From NCBI GenBank assembly GCA_002083775.1, contig MTEI01000001.1, positions 186,001-250,000 on the forward strand: a stretch of DNA of 64,000 nt, written 5' to 3'. This document shows positions 54,714-64,000 of the stretch, in pieces (the stretch's first letter is position 1; each line of letters begins with the position of its first letter). The position numbers were made by a program, and so were the translations under genes. The notes beneath the pieces are model-generated. The model had not been told where the DNA came from. It was given only the letters and a program-made list of their open reading frames with translations, and did no database searches. Source of the DNA: Rhodoferax ferrireducens. Its GTDB lineage: Bacteria > Pseudomonadota > Gammaproteobacteria > Burkholderiales > Burkholderiaceae_C.

Positions 54714-55217
54714 ATGTCTTCTGTGAAACGGGATGAACGTAAAAGGCCCTCTGGGGTGTTGATCTTGGGGCTGATCCTGCTGGTGACCTTTACCATTGCG
54801 GTGGTGCTCAGCCACTCCCGCAAAGCTGGAATGGCCCAACCCGCGGTGGCTGTATCTGGTGCTGCGCCTTTGGTGGCTGGGGATGCCAGCCTTGCCTCGG
54901 TGGTAGTTCAAAATGGCGTGGTCAAGTTCTATTTCGCTACCGGCAAAGCCGAGTTGGCCGCTGGCGCCAAGCAAGCCCTGGCGAGCATCGTGGCCGGTGC
55001 TGCCACTGGCAAACTGGTTGTGGTCAGCGGTTTTCATGACGGCACGGGCAATGCGGCGCGCAATGCTGCCCTGGCCAAGCAGCGTGCTTTTGCGGTGCGT
55101 GATGCGTTGGTTGCGGTGGGCGTACCAGCCAAAAAGATCGAACTCAAGAAACCCGTAAAAATGCAGGCATCCGGCACCAACGATGAAGCCCGGCGTGTCG
55201 AGGTCAGTTTGCAGTAG
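54714..55217 (+). CDS. Membrane-anchored OmpA-like domain protein, second of a tandem pair
   Basis: The 167-residue paralogue has an N-terminal RKRPSG patch, a membrane helix (VLILGLILLVTFTIAVVL) and an OmpA-like domain with VVQNGVVKFYFATGKAELAA, VSGFHDGTGNAARN and EARRVEVSLQ. AAGGGGAAAACC precedes ATG 54714. The domain is conserved relative to the first copy while the linkers diverge. Confidence 0.87.
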   Translation: MSSVKRDERKRPSGVLILGLILLVTFTIAVVLSHSRKAGMAQPAVAVSGAAPLVAGDASLASVVVQNGVVKFYFATGKAELAAGAKQALASIVAGAATGKLVVVSGFHDGTGNAARNAALAKQRAFAVRDALVAVGVPAKKIELKKPVKMQASGTNDEARRVEVSLQ

Positions 55218-55239
55218 CCTGCAGCGTGCACATCAAGTC

Positions 55240-55270
55240 AAGGCCCGACGCGTTCGGGCCTTTGTTGTTT
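55240..55270 (+). terminator. Rho-independent terminator after the second OmpA-like gene
   Basis: AAGGCCCGA-CGCGT-TCGGGCCTT followed by TGTTGTTTT, 25 bp past the stop. Confidence 0.88.
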
Positions 55271-55382
55271 TGCCGTCTTGGGGTTGTTTTGGAACAGGTT
55301 GGTAACTTGCAGTCCGGCGCGTCGTTGCAGACTGGGTTAGGATGGGTCATGTAATTTTGTTACTAACAATAGCCAATAAACC

Positions 55383-57308
55383 ATGAAACTAAATACCACA
55401 GTCGATGCCGTCACCCAGCGCATCATCCATCGCAGCCAGCCCACACGCAGTGCTTACCTGGCGCAGCTGCAGGCTGATGCCCAGCGCCCACCCGGCGCAC
55501 AGCGCATGGGCTGCGCCAATGTGGCGCACGCCTTTGCGGCTTTGCCCAGCAACGACAAGCTCAAAGTGGTGGTGGAGAAAGCGCCCAACATCGGCATCGT
55601 CACCGCCTACAACGACATGCTCTCGGCGCATGCGCCATTGGGCCACTACCCGGATCTGATCAAGGCTGAGGCGCGTCAACACGGTGCTACGGTGCAGGTC
55701 GCCGGTGGTGTGCCCGCCATGTGTGATGGCGTGACGCAGGGCCAGCCGGGCATGGAACTGAGCCTGTTTTCGCGCGACGTGATCGCCATGAGTACGGCCG
55801 TTGCACTCAGCCATGATGTGTTTGCTGGTGCGCTGATGCTGGGCGTGTGCGACAAGATCGTGCCCGGGTTGCTGATTGGCGCACTGCAATTTGGCCATTT
55901 GCCCACCGTGTTTGTGCCTGCCGGGCCGATGACCACCGGCCTGTCGAACGACGCCAAGTCCAAGGTGCGCGAGCGTGCCGCGCAGGGTCTGGTGGGGCGT
56001 GACGAACTGCTGGCCGCAGAGTCGGCTGCCTACCACGGCGAGGGCACCTGCACTTTTTATGGCACCGCCAACAGCAACCAGATGCTGTTGGAGGCCATGG
56101 GCCTGCACGTGCCGGGCACCGCGTTCATCAACCCCGGCGCTGACCTGCGCGATGAGCTGACGCGTGAAGCCCTGCGCACCGTGCTGGGTCGCCAGACGAT
56201 GAGCGCCGCCGGGCCGTCCCAAGACGCGAGGGCCCCCTCGGGGGGCAGCGCAGCACACGCAGTGGCAAGCGTGGGGGCGATGTGTCCGCCGATTGGCCTG
56301 GTGGTGGACGAGCGCTGCATCGTCAACGCCATGGTGGCGCTGCTGGCCACCGGTGGCTCCACCAACCACCTGATCCACTGGGTAGCGGTGGCGCGTGCGG
56401 CGGGCATCGTGATTGACTGGGACGATTTCTCAGCCCTGTCCGACGTGGTGCCGCTGTTGACCCGCGTTTACCCCAACGGCAGTGCCGATGTGAACCAGTT
56501 CCAGGCCGCTGGTGGCCCGGGTTATGTGATCCGCGAGCTGCTGGACGGCGGCTTCATGCACGCCGACGTGTTGACCGTGCGCGCCGGTGGTTTGCGGGAG
56601 TACACGCGTATGCCCACAACTGCTGCGCCAAACGCCGAGAATATTGAGCAAAAAATGCCTCTAGCCCTCACGTGGCAAGAGATAGGTGCTAGCAAAGATG
56701 AAGCTGTGGTGCGCCCAGCCAGCAGCCCGTTCAGCCCCAGCGGTGGCTTGAAACTGCTGCTGGGTAACCTGGGGCGCAGTGTGATCAAGATCTCGGCCGT
56801 GCCGGACGACTGCCATGTGATTGAGGCACCATGCCGGGTGTTTGACTCGCAGGAAGCGCTGCAACAGGCGTTCAAGGCAGATGAACTCAACCGTGACGTG
56901 GTGTGTGTGGTGCGCTGGCAAGGCCCGCAAGCCAATGGCATGCCTGAGCTGCACAAGCTCACGCCGCCGCTGGCCGTGTTGCAGGGCAAAGGGTTCCGGG
57001 TGGCGCTGGTGACCGATGGACGCATGAGCGGTGCCTCGGGCAAGGTGCCAGCCGCCATCCATGTCTCGCCCGAAGCGGCGGCTGGCGGGCCGCTGGCGCG
57101 GGTGCGTGATGGCGATGTGATCCGGCTTGACGCCCCGGCGGGCACCTTGCAAGTGCTGGTGGCCGACGACGTTTGGGCCGCGCGTGAAGCTGAAGTCATG
57201 CCCGCAGCCCTGCGCACGGGCAATGGCATCGGCATGGGCCGTGCACTGTTCGCCAACATGCGCCGCAACGCCAGCAGTGCTGAAGAAGGTGCCTGCACTT
57301 GGTTGTAA
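55383..57308 (+). CDS. edd: 6-phosphogluconate dehydratase
   Basis: The 641-residue [4Fe-4S] dehydratase makes KDPG in the Entner-Doudoroff pathway. It has [56 protein letters not shown] and [20 protein letters not shown]. It is longer than the usual 600-610 residues because of two in-frame inserts. One is [20 protein letters not shown] (56208-56278), encoded by a GC-rich repeat. The other is [19 protein letters not shown] (56641-56693), encoded by the palindromic repeat. All catalytic cysteines are outside them. eda follows. Confidence 0.95.
   Translation: MKLNTTVDAVTQRIIHRSQPTRSAYLAQLQADAQRPPGAQRMGCANVAHAFAALPSNDKLKVVVEKAPNIGIVTAYNDMLSAHAPLGHYPDLIKAEARQHGATVQVAGGVPAMCDGVTQGQPGMELSLFSRDVIAMSTAVALSHDVFAGALMLGVCDKIVPGLLIGALQFGHLPTVFVPAGPMTTGLSNDAKSKVRERAAQGLVGRDELLAAESAAYHGEGTCTFYGTANSNQMLLEAMGLHVPGTAFINPGADLRDELTREALRTVLGRQTMSAAGPSQDARAPSGGSAAHAVASVGAMCPPIGLVVDERCIVNAMVALLATGGSTNHLIHWVAVARAAGIVIDWDDFSALSDVVPLLTRVYPNGSADVNQFQAAGGPGYVIRELLDGGFMHADVLTVRAGGLREYTRMPTTAAPNAENIEQKMPLALTWQEIGASKDEAVVRPASSPFSPSGGLKLLLGNLGRSVIKISAVPDDCHVIEAPCRVFDSQEALQQAFKADELNRDVVCVVRWQGPQANGMPELHKLTPPLAVLQGKGFRVALVTDGRMSGASGKVPAAIHVSPEAAAGGPLARVRDGDVIRLDAPAGTLQVLVADDVWAAREAEVMPAALRTGNGIGMGRALFANMRRNASSAEEGACTWL
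56208..56278 (+). repeat. GC-rich repeat inserted in edd
   Basis: CGCCGGGCCGTCCCAAGACG, CGAGGGCCCCCTCGGGGGGC, AGCGCAGCACACGCAGTGGC and AAGCGTGGGGGC. CCCCC and GGGGG pair as a short hairpin. I recall similar intergenic repeats from Comamonadaceae genomes. Here it is translated in frame as a segment absent from other Edd proteins. Confidence 0.7.
56641..56693 (+). repeat. Palindromic repeat, copy 12 (inside edd)
   Basis: ATATTGAGCAAAAAATG, CCTCTAGCCCTCACGTGG, then a degenerate right arm ending GGTGCTAGC. The left half, including the A-rich extension, is well preserved. It is read in frame as [19 protein letters not shown]. Confidence 0.7.
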
Positions 57309-57414
57309 CGCGGTGAGCACAGCCCCGGCGCCAGAGGTGTTCGGGTTAAGCTTGTGCCAGTTAATCCGCTGGTGTTTTTGAGCACCGATCCTGTTTTTTC
57401 ACTTGAAGGTATCC

Positions 57415-58056
57415 ATGAACGCATCTACTCCCCTCACCGCCTTGCAGGTCATGCAGGACTCCCCCGTGATCCCGGTGATTGTGCTCAATGACGTGGCGCA
57501 CGCGGTACCCATGGCGCGTGCCTTGCTGGCGGGCGGTATTCGCATGCTGGAAGTGACCCTGCGCACGCCACAGGCGCTGGCCTGCATTGAAGCCATCGCG
57601 CGCGAAGTGCCAGAGGCCGTGGTGGGCGCGGGCACAGTGCGCAGCGCGGCCGATGCGCAAGCGGCTGCCAACGCCGGCGCGCGCTTTGCAGTCAGCCCCG
57701 GCTACACCAGTGCCGTCGGCCAGGCGTGCCGCGACGCCCGGCTGGCGCTGTTGCCCGGTGTGGCCAGCAGCAGCGAGATCATGATGGCTTGTGAAGACGG
57801 CTTTTCTGAACTGAAATTTTTCCCCGCAGTGCAGGCCGGGGGTGTGGGCATGCTCAAGGCCTGGGCCGGGCCGTTTTTTGATGTGAAGTTTTGCCCCACG
57901 GGTGGCATCACCCTGCAAAATGCGCCCGATTTTCTGGCGTTGGGCAATGTGGTATGTGTGGGTGGCTCCTGGCTGGTGCCAGCCAATGTGCCCGAGTTGG
58001 GCGACTGGGGCCGCGTCACCCGCCTGGCCATGGAAACCCAGGTGCTGCGCAAATAG
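57415..58056 (+). CDS. eda: KHG/KDPG aldolase
   Basis: The 213-residue aldolase cleaves KDPG to pyruvate and glyceraldehyde 3-phosphate. It has [20 protein letters not shown], the catalytic Glu in [15 protein letters not shown], the Schiff-base Lys in ELKFFPA and CPTGGI. TGAAGG lies about 8 bases before ATG 57415. The 106-bp gap after edd shows no terminator, so the two are probably cotranscribed. Confidence 0.96.
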   Translation: MNASTPLTALQVMQDSPVIPVIVLNDVAHAVPMARALLAGGIRMLEVTLRTPQALACIEAIAREVPEAVVGAGTVRSAADAQAAANAGARFAVSPGYTSAVGQACRDARLALLPGVASSSEIMMACEDGFSELKFFPAVQAGGVGMLKAWAGPFFDVKFCPTGGITLQNAPDFLALGNVVCVGGSWLVPANVPELGDWGRVTRLAMETQVLRK

Positions 58057-58210
58057 CCCTTTGCATCGCGTTGAGCGGTTGCAGGCACAACCCGTTCCAG
58101 CCACTGGCCTGTCAAACCGCCAGCCAGACGTTCAGACCACGGCTGTTGGCGCGCGAGCTGCGCAACAGGGCAGAATGAGCGCACCAGAAACCTCACCCCG
58201 GAGAGTCACC

Positions 58211-59650
58211 ATGCGCACCTTGACCCGCTTTTGTCCGCTTGTCTTCATCGCTTTGCTGGGCAGTGCCAGTGCGCAGGACGCGGAACAGCGCAGCACGCTG
58301 GCCGATCAGCAGGGCGTGGCCATCACCATCTACAACAGCGATCTGGCGCTGGTCAAGGACCAACGCCAACTGACGTTGAGGCCCGGTGCGTCGACACTGG
58401 CTTTTCGGGATGTCAGCGCCCGCATGCGGGCTGAGACCGCCCTGATGCGCAGTTTGACGGCGCCCGGCAGCCTGACCGTGCTGGAGCAAAACTTTGACTT
58501 TGACCTGTTGACGCCGCAAACGCTGCTGGAGAAATACGTCGGGCGCCAGGTCTCGGTGGTGCAAACCCACCCCACCACCGGGCAGGAAACTGTCGAGACA
58601 GCCACTGTGTTGGCCGCCAATGAAGGCGTGGTACTCAAAATCGCTAACCGCATTGAAACCGGCGTGCCCGGGCGGCTGGTGTTTGGCGATGTGCCCGGCA
58701 ACCTGCGCGACCGTCCCACGCTGGTGATGAGTCTGAACAACAGTGGCGCAGCGCAGCAAAACGTCGAATTGAGCTACCTCACGGGCGGCCTGTCCTGGCG
58801 GGCCGACTATGTGGCCGAGCTCAACGCCGCTGACACCCAGCTCGATATCTCTGGCTGGGTCACACTGAGCAACACCAGCGGCGCCAGCTACCGCAACGCC
58901 CGGCTGCAGCTGGTGGCCGGTGACGTCAACCGGGTGGCAGAACAACAGGTGCGCCGCCTGCCCAACGTGATGGCAGCACCGGCCATGGCGATGGCCAAAA
59001 CCGACATGGCGCAAGAGGATCTGTTCGAATACCACCTCTATACCCTAGGCCGCCCGACCACCATTGCCGAAAACCAGACCAAGCAGGTGCTGCTGCTCAC
59101 AGGTGCGGGCGTGCCGGTGCGCAAAGAACTCCTGCTGCGTGGCAGCGATTACTACTACCGCAGCAGCGTGGGGAGCCTGGGGCAGAAAATCAAGGTCGGT
59201 GTTTTTGTCGAGTTTGACAACAAGGAAACCGCGCACCTGGGCTTGCCGCTACCCAAAGGGGTGGTGCGGGTCTACAAGAAAGACAGCGCTGGCAACGCCC
59301 AGTTTGTGGGTGAAGACAACATCGACCACACGCCCAAAAACGAGACCGTTCGGCTCAAGCTCGGTGAGGCTTTTGACGTGACTGCAGACAAGAAACAGAC
59401 CGATTTCAAGAAGCTCGCTGGTGACAGCCGTTTTAACGCCATGGTTGAGAGCGCTTACGAGATCGTGCTGAAAAATGCCAAGAAAGAGGCGGTGACCGTG
59501 ACCGTGCAGGAGCCGGTGCCTGGCGACTGGCGCATGTTGGCCGAGAGCCAGCCCCATACCAAAGGCGCCAGCAACACCGTCATCTGGCAGGTCAGGGTAC
59601 CGGCTGAAGGCAGCAGTACGCTGACTTATCGCACGCTGGTGCGCTACTGA
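58211..59650 (+). CDS. Exported DUF4139 protein
   Basis: From ATG 58211, preceded by CCGGAGAGTC, the protein has 479 residues: a signal peptide (MRTLTRFCPLVFIALLGSAS ending AQ), then the DUF4139 pattern with VAITIYNSDLALVKDQRQLT, YLTGGLSWRADYVAELN, GWVTLSNTSGASYRNARLQL and TVTVQEPVPGDWRML. It is likely periplasmic or surface-exposed and rich in beta strands. The family has no established function. An in-frame extension back to 57902 overlaps eda and is not credible. Confidence 0.88.
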   Translation: MRTLTRFCPLVFIALLGSASAQDAEQRSTLADQQGVAITIYNSDLALVKDQRQLTLRPGASTLAFRDVSARMRAETALMRSLTAPGSLTVLEQNFDFDLLTPQTLLEKYVGRQVSVVQTHPTTGQETVETATVLAANEGVVLKIANRIETGVPGRLVFGDVPGNLRDRPTLVMSLNNSGAAQQNVELSYLTGGLSWRADYVAELNAADTQLDISGWVTLSNTSGASYRNARLQLVAGDVNRVAEQQVRRLPNVMAAPAMAMAKTDMAQEDLFEYHLYTLGRPTTIAENQTKQVLLLTGAGVPVRKELLLRGSDYYYRSSVGSLGQKIKVGVFVEFDNKETAHLGLPLPKGVVRVYKKDSAGNAQFVGEDNIDHTPKNETVRLKLGEAFDVTADKKQTDFKKLAGDSRFNAMVESAYEIVLKNAKKEAVTVTVQEPVPGDWRMLAESQPHTKGASNTVIWQVRVPAEGSSTLTYRTLVRY

Positions 59651-59699
59651 GTGCTGGCGGGCTGACTGCGCGCCAACGGACTGCCAGTTGGTTGGGTCA

Positions 59700-60089
59700 C
59701 TACAGCGTCGGGCGCTCGATCAGTTCCACCTTGTAACCATCCGGATCCGTCACAAAGGCAATCACGGTGCTGCCGCCTTTGACCGGGCCCGCCTCCCGGG
59801 TGATCTTGCCACCCGCAGCGCGGATCTTGTCGCAGGCGGCTTGGGCATCAGGCACACCCAACGCGATGTGGCCGTAGGCGCTGCCCATCTCGTAAGTGTC
59901 TACCCCCCAGTTGTAGGTGAGCTCCAGTTCAGCATGGTCCGGGTTGCTGCCGTAGCCGATAAAGGCCAGCGTGTACTTGTACTCCGGGTTCTCAGACGTG
60001 CGCAGCAGCGTCATACCCAGCACCTGGGTATAAAAGTCGATCGAGCGTTGCAGGTTGCCAACGCGCAGCATGGTGTGAAGGAGTCGCAT
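59700..60089 (-). CDS. gloA: Lactoylglutathione lyase (glyoxalase I)
   Basis: The 129-residue metalloenzyme converts the methylglyoxal-glutathione hemithioacetal to lactoylglutathione. It has the metal ligands in [20 protein letters not shown] (His), ELELTYNWG (Glu), YGHIALGV (His) and VELIER (Glu), and VLGMTLLR. Length is usual for Ni-dependent GloA. I chose ATG 60089 because the longer frame to 60218 has no family similarity. Confidence 0.95.
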   Translation of the reverse strand: MRLLHTMLRVGNLQRSIDFYTQVLGMTLLRTSENPEYKYTLAFIGYGSNPDHAELELTYNWGVDTYEMGSAYGHIALGVPDAQAACDKIRAAGGKITREAGPVKGGSTVIAFVTDPDGYKVELIERPTL

Positions 60090-60235
60090 GAAGAAAAGTC
60101 CTGATGGGTTGGGAGGGATGGCGCGCGTTGAAAATTCTCCAGAGCACCAAATGATGGGTAACTTTAGCGTCTGAAGGTCGGGCGTGGCCGGGCTGGGGAA
60201 TAATCCACAGCCTTTCAACCCACTGCGAGCCCTTC

Positions 60236-60619
60236 ATGCCTGTGTTGACCAAAGTTGTTCTGTTCACCGATACCGATGGCCGTGCGCGTTTTCGTGAGGA
60301 AACCGTGGCGCTTGACCAAGGTAAACCCGAATCGGCGCTCTCGGCACTGATGCCCTCTGGCGGCTTTCAGCTGCGCCAAAGCCCGCTCGGGTTTCGCAGC
60401 AGTTTTCACTGCACCACCGATCCCCAATGGGTGTTTATCCTGGGCGGTCAGATGGAAATTTTTCTGCAAGATGGCAGCTCGCGGGTTTTCAAACCCGGTG
60501 AACATTTTTATTCGGCAGACGTGTTACCGGCAGGGCAGACGTTTGATGCCACGGTACATGGCCACTGGAGCCGCCAGGTGGGGCCCGATGCGCTGGTCAC
60601 GCTGTTTGTGCGCGGTTGA
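60236..60619 (+). CDS. Cupin-fold protein of unknown function
   Basis: The 127-residue protein has a single cupin-like barrel: WVFILGGQMEIFLQDGSSRV followed by FKPGEHFYSADVLPAGQTFD. Only some of the usual cupin metal ligands are seen (an HF in GEHF and a late HGH). It starts MPVLTKVVLFTDTDGRARFR. It diverges from gloA across 146 bp. Substrate unknown. Confidence 0.75.
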   Translation: MPVLTKVVLFTDTDGRARFREETVALDQGKPESALSALMPSGGFQLRQSPLGFRSSFHCTTDPQWVFILGGQMEIFLQDGSSRVFKPGEHFYSADVLPAGQTFDATVHGHWSRQVGPDALVTLFVRG

Positions 60620-60660
60620 GCCAGAAAGGCCAATTTGTCACGGCTGTGTGTGCTTAATTG

Positions 60661-60720
60661 CTATGTTTAAAATAGCTATTAGCCCATATAGATAAAGGGC
60701 TAGAGGCATAAAAGGCATAT
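60661..60720 (-). repeat. Palindromic repeat, copy 13 (intergenic)
   Basis: On the minus strand: TATGCCTCTAGCCCTTTATC, TATATGGGCTA and ATAGCTATTTTAAA. It lies between the cupin gene and the rhlE terminator. Confidence 0.88.
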
Positions 60721-60747
60721 AAAAACGGCCTGCGAAAGGCAGGCCGT
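60719..60747 (-). terminator. Rho-independent terminator of rhlE
   Basis: On the minus strand ACGGCCTGC-CTTTC-GCAGGCCGT is followed by TTTTTATATG. It lies about 22 bp past the rhlE stop. Confidence 0.9.
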
Positions 60748-60769
60748 TCAAGCACATAAATCCCTGGTG

Positions 60770-62614
60770 TCAGCGGCTGCTGGGGCCGCGCGGGCCACCT
60801 GAACCACTGGGGCCACCGGAGCGGCCACGGCTGCCAGAGCGGTTGCCACTGCCGGAGCGGCTCGGGCCACTGCCGCCACCTCCAAAGCCACCACCTGCCG
60901 GGCCAGCGCTGCGGTTGCCACCACCACTGAAACCGCCACTGCGGCGTGGGCCTCGGTCAGCCATCATGTCAACGCTGGTGCGCATCGGATCAGGCTGGCC
61001 ACCGGCACCGCGTGAGGGTACGGGGGCCGGGCCGCCGTAGCCGCCGCCATTGCCACCACCGTAGCCGCGCGCCTGGCGCTGGCCCGGGCCGCGCGCCGCT
61101 TGTTCAGCGGCGGATAAATGGCTGCGGGGTTCGGCTTCACGGCCAGCACCCACTTCCAGCTCAAAGCTGCCTTCGGTACGCAGACCGGCCGGGCGGCGCT
61201 CGCCACCTGCGGGACGTGGGCCCCGACCACCAGCGCCACTGCGGCCCTCAGAACTGCGGCCTCGGCCTGCGCCGCCGCCATTGTTTCCTGCGTTGCCACC
61301 GCCGTTGCCGGAACGGACAGCGCCTGGGCCCTTGCTGTCGCGCACGCGCGTCAACATTTCAGAGCGTGCCACTTTGGCCGCGGCCATCATCACTTCGCGG
61401 CTGGGCGGCTTGCCCGCGCCACCCCAGATGGTCTGGCGGCCCATGGCGATGGGTTCGGCCTTTTCACCGGGCTCTGGCATGAACTCGGCAATGATCTCGA
61501 CCGGGATGTCTTGCTTGGTAAAGCGTTCGATGGCTTGCATGAAGCCTTCTTCGTCCAGACTCACCAGGCTCACCGCCTGGCCTTCGGCACCGGCGCGTCC
61601 GGTGCGGCCAATGCGGTGCACGTAGTCTTCACACACGTTCGGGATGTCGTAATTCACCACGTGCGGCAGATCGTCAATATCGATACCGCGGGCAGCAATG
61701 TCGGTGGCCACCAGGGCGCGCACATCGCCGCTTTTGAAGTCCGCCAGCGCCTGGGTGCGGGCGGTCTGGCTCTTGTTGCCGTGCAAAGCCATGGCGTTGA
61801 TACCGCTCTTGGTCAAAAACTCGGCCACATTGTTGGCGCCAAACTTGGTGCGGGTGAACACCAACACCTGGCTCCAGTTGTGTTCTTGCACGATGTGCGC
61901 CAGCAGGGCTTTTTTCTTGCCGCGGCCCACCGGGTGAATCAACTGGGCAATGCGCTGCACCGTGGTGTTGCGCGGCGTCACCTGCACGCTTTGCGGGTTT
62001 TTTAGCAGCGTGGCTGCGAGTTCGCGAATTTCGTCACTGAAAGTGGCCGAGAACAGCAGGCTTTGCTTGTCTTTAGGCACGGCGGCCAGCACCTTTTTCA
62101 CGTCATGGATGAAGCCCATGTCGAGCATGCGGTCGGCCTCATCGAGCACCAGAATCTGCACCTGGCCCAAATCGACCATGCCTTGCTGCATCAGGTCCAG
62201 CAGGCGTCCGGGGGTGGCCACCAAGATGTCCACGCCTTTTTTCATGCGGCTGATTTGTGGGTTCATGCCAACGCCGCCAAACACCGCAGCCGAGGTGATC
62301 TCCAGGTATTTGCCGTAGGTTTGTACCGATTCTTCCACTTGGGCGGCCAGTTCCCGCGTCGGGGTCAACACCAGCGCGCGAATGGCGATGCCGCCAAATT
62401 TGTTGCGTGGCGCTTCGGCGGCGCAGAGTTTGTTGAGCATGGGTAGCACAAACGCTGCGGTCTTACCCGTGCCGGTTTGCGCGCCGCCCAGCAGATCGTT
62501 GCCTGCCAGGACCAGCGGAATCGCCTGGGCCTGAATCGGTGTGGGGGTTTCGTAGCCTTGCTCCAGCACGGCCTTGATGATGGCCGGAGCCAAATTGAGT
62601 TCTTCAAATTTCAT
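60770..62614 (-). CDS. rhlE: DEAD-box ATP-dependent RNA helicase (RhlE type)
   Basis: The 614-residue helicase begins [20 protein letters not shown] with the Q motif ([11 protein letters not shown]), Walker [13 protein letters not shown] in [19 protein letters not shown] in LFSATF, and [10 protein letters not shown]. After about residue 400 comes a long tail of Gly/Arg/Ser repeats ([17 protein letters not shown] and alike) that probably binds RNA non-specifically. RhlE remodels ribosome assembly intermediates and mRNA. ATG 62614 fits the family start better than ATG 62626. Confidence 0.96.
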   Translation of the reverse strand: MKFEELNLAPAIIKAVLEQGYETPTPIQAQAIPLVLAGNDLLGGAQTGTGKTAAFVLPMLNKLCAAEAPRNKFGGIAIRALVLTPTRELAAQVEESVQTYGKYLEITSAAVFGGVGMNPQISRMKKGVDILVATPGRLLDLMQQGMVDLGQVQILVLDEADRMLDMGFIHDVKKVLAAVPKDKQSLLFSATFSDEIRELAATLLKNPQSVQVTPRNTTVQRIAQLIHPVGRGKKKALLAHIVQEHNWSQVLVFTRTKFGANNVAEFLTKSGINAMALHGNKSQTARTQALADFKSGDVRALVATDIAARGIDIDDLPHVVNYDIPNVCEDYVHRIGRTGRAGAEGQAVSLVSLDEEGFMQAIERFTKQDIPVEIIAEFMPEPGEKAEPIAMGRQTIWGGAGKPPSREVMMAAAKVARSEMLTRVRDSKGPGAVRSGNGGGNAGNNGGGAGRGRSSEGRSGAGGRGPRPAGGERRPAGLRTEGSFELEVGAGREAEPRSHLSAAEQAARGPGQRQARGYGGGNGGGYGGPAPVPSRGAGGQPDPMRTSVDMMADRGPRRSGGFSGGGNRSAGPAGGGFGGGGSGPSRSGSGNRSGSRGRSGGPSGSGGPRGPSSR

Positions 62615-62858
62615 TGTGAGATGCACCCCATCCAGGGTGCCAGGACATCAGCCCGTTTTGGCGCGTTGTCGCGACAATTCAGTCAAAGGCAGATGGGATC
62701 AAAAACGGAACCTCAAAAGTGCTGAAGTTCCCAGCAAGGTGCTGGCGTTGCAGGTAACTGAAGTCCCACAACAGCGCGCATTGTCGCACGGCCACGCGGA
62801 TTCTTGCGGGTGAAGCCCGATAATGGCGGTTTTTCACTGACACAACATCACAGGTCCT

Positions 62859-64000
62859 ATGGCTCAATACGTATTTTCGATGAACCGCCTTGGCAAGATC
62901 GTGCCGCCCAAGCGGCATATCCTGAAAGACATCTCGCTGAGTTTTTTCCCCGGTGCCAAGATCGGTGTGCTCGGCACCAATGGCTCGGGCAAGTCCACCC
63001 TGCTGAAAATCATGGCGGGTCTGGACAAGGACATTGAAGGCGAAGCCATCCCGATGCCGGGCCTGAACATCGGGTATTTGCCGCAGGAGCCGCAGCTCGA
63101 TCCAACCCAGACGGTGCGCGAGAGCATTGAGGCCGGCATGGGCAAACTGTTTGCTGCCAAGGCGCGCCTGGAAGAGGTGTACATCGCCTATGGCGCCGAC
63201 GACGCTGATTTTGATGCCCTCGCCGCCGAGCAGGCCGAGCTGGAAGCCATCATTGCAACCGCTGGGACCGACTCCGAGCATCAGCTTGAAATCGCCGCCG
63301 ATGCGCTGCGCTTGCCACCGTGGGATGCGGTGATCGGTGTGCTGTCGGGCGGTGAAAAGCGCCGGGTGGCGCTGTGCAGCTTGCTGCTGAGCCACCCTGA
63401 CATGCTGTTGCTCGACGAGCCGACCAACCACCTGGACGCCGAGTCGGTGGACTGGTTGGAGCAGTTTTTGCAGCGCTACAGCGGCACCGTGGTGGCGATC
63501 ACCCACGACCGCTACTTTCTGGACAACGCCGCTGAGTGGATTCTGGAAATGGACCGGGGTTCGGGCATCCCTTACAAGGGCAACTACAGCGCGTGGATGG
63601 AGCAAAAGCAGGCTCGCCTGGAGCAGGAAAAGAAGGGCGAAGAGTCCCGCGCCAAGACCCTGAAGAAAGAGCTGGAATGGTCACGCCAGAATCCGAAAGC
63701 GCGCCAAGCCAAGAGCAAGGCGCGGCTGGCCCGGTTTGAAGAACTATCAGACTTTGAATACCAAAAACGCAACGAAACCAACGAAATCTTCATCCCGGTG
63801 GCGGACCGCCTGGGCCAGGAGGTGATTGAATTCGTCAACGTCAGCAAATCCTTTGGGGACCGGTTGCTGATTGACAACCTGAGCTTCAAGGTGCCGCCAG
63901 GCGCCATCGTCGGCATCATCGGCCCCAACGGTGCCGGTAAGTCAACGCTGTTTCGCATGATTTCGGGCCAGCAAAAGCCCGACAGTGGCGAGGTGAAGAT
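62859..64000 (+). CDS. ettA: Energy-dependent translational throttle protein EttA, 5' part
   Basis: The frame from ATG 62859 is open to the window end (380 codons). It starts MAQYVFSMNRLGKIVPPKRH and has the first ABC-F ATPase cassette (Walker A GTNGSGKST, signature LSGGEKRRVALC, Walker B LLLDEPTNHLD), the arm and linker (KKELEWSRQNPKARQAKSKA), and the start of the second cassette (GPNGAGKST). EttA binds the ribosomal E site and gates elongation by ATP/ADP ratio. The full protein is about 555 residues, so about 175 are outside the window. Confidence 0.96.
   Translation, partial: MAQYVFSMNRLGKIVPPKRHILKDISLSFFPGAKIGVLGTNGSGKSTLLKIMAGLDKDIEGEAIPMPGLNIGYLPQEPQLDPTQTVRESIEAGMGKLFAAKARLEEVYIAYGADDADFDALAAEQAELEAIIATAGTDSEHQLEIAADALRLPPWDAVIGVLSGGEKRRVALCSLLLSHPDMLLLDEPTNHLDAESVDWLEQFLQRYSGTVVAITHDRYFLDNAAEWILEMDRGSGIPYKGNYSAWMEQKQARLEQEKKGEESRAKTLKKELEWSRQNPKARQAKSKARLARFEELSDFEYQKRNETNEIFIPVADRLGQEVIEFVNVSKSFGDRLLIDNLSFKVPPGAIVGIIGPNGAGKSTLFRMISGQQKPDSGEVK

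Noticed and set aside
55389-57424. Minus-strand frames of 329, 300 and 219 codons opposite edd
   Set aside because: They are antisense to conserved Edd sequence and carry no recognisable motif.

Overview
The window is chromosomal DNA of a high-GC betaproteobacterium, most likely a member of the Comamonadaceae close to Rhodoferax, Albidiferax or Polaromonas. The evidence is the conserved gene block gyrA-serC-pheA-tyrA-aroA/cmk-rpsA-ihfB-lapA-lapB-rfaE1-hldD, a fused AroA-Cmk protein, a betaproteobacterial short OmpA, an orphan crtA, and a dense family of short palindromic repeats. Species assignment is inference. No rRNA, tRNA, CRISPR array, prophage or complete insertion sequence was seen.

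Layout. 1-3.3 kb: start of an MscS-type channel and a Cache/PAS/GGDEF diguanylate cyclase. 3.3-14.3 kb: an aldehyde-metabolism island. It holds a DUF779 protein, an NAD-dependent aldehyde dehydrogenase with a sigma54-like promoter and a divergent AcoR-type activator, a periplasmic DsrE-like protein, an AcoR-like regulator that has lost its AAA+ domain, and a tungsten aldehyde oxidoreductase operon (aorABC plus a MoaD-like carrier and a small unknown protein). 14.3-28.5 kb, all on the minus strand: a ComEA-like protein, heptose/LPS genes, ihfB, rpsA, aromatic amino-acid genes, serC and gyrA. 28.8-35.3 kb: ompA, an unknown gene, a MaoC-Pta fusion with ackA, an RsuA-family synthase, an EI24 membrane protein and a CinA-like protein. 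35.5-43.9 kb: glnA-ntrBC nitrogen regulation, msrA, two tandem HDOD proteins and an orphan crtA with two abutting FNR-like boxes. 43.9-50.4 kb: a zinc regulon, with znuCBA and a small His-rich membrane protein diverging from zur, an ABC ATPase, an FtsX/MacB-like permease, a small Cys protein and a DUF3299 protein across a three-copy operator. 50.5-55.2 kb: a DUF3149 micro-protein, an AEC transporter, a CYTH-CHAD protein, pdxH and two tandem OmpA-like inner-membrane proteins. 55.4-64 kb: Entner-Doudoroff edd-eda, a DUF4139 protein, gloA, a cupin, rhlE and the 5' part of ettA.

The most unusual signal is a family of about 50-bp palindromic repeats. Its core is GCCTCTAGCCCTTAT, a short loop, ATAAAGGGCTAG, then AGCTAT. 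I count about 13 copies in 64 kb. Roughly half lie between genes as good hairpins. The rest lie inside conserved genes (aroA, an rsuA homologue, edd, pdxH, an ABC ATPase, an AEC carrier), remain translatable, and usually fall where these proteins have extra residues relative to homologues. One copy supplies the start codon and signal peptide of a small secreted protein. This resembles the palindromic elements that insert in frame into Rickettsia genes, but I do not know of a description for this family. A second GC-rich repeat is also inserted in frame in edd, and a third family of about 71 bp is intergenic.
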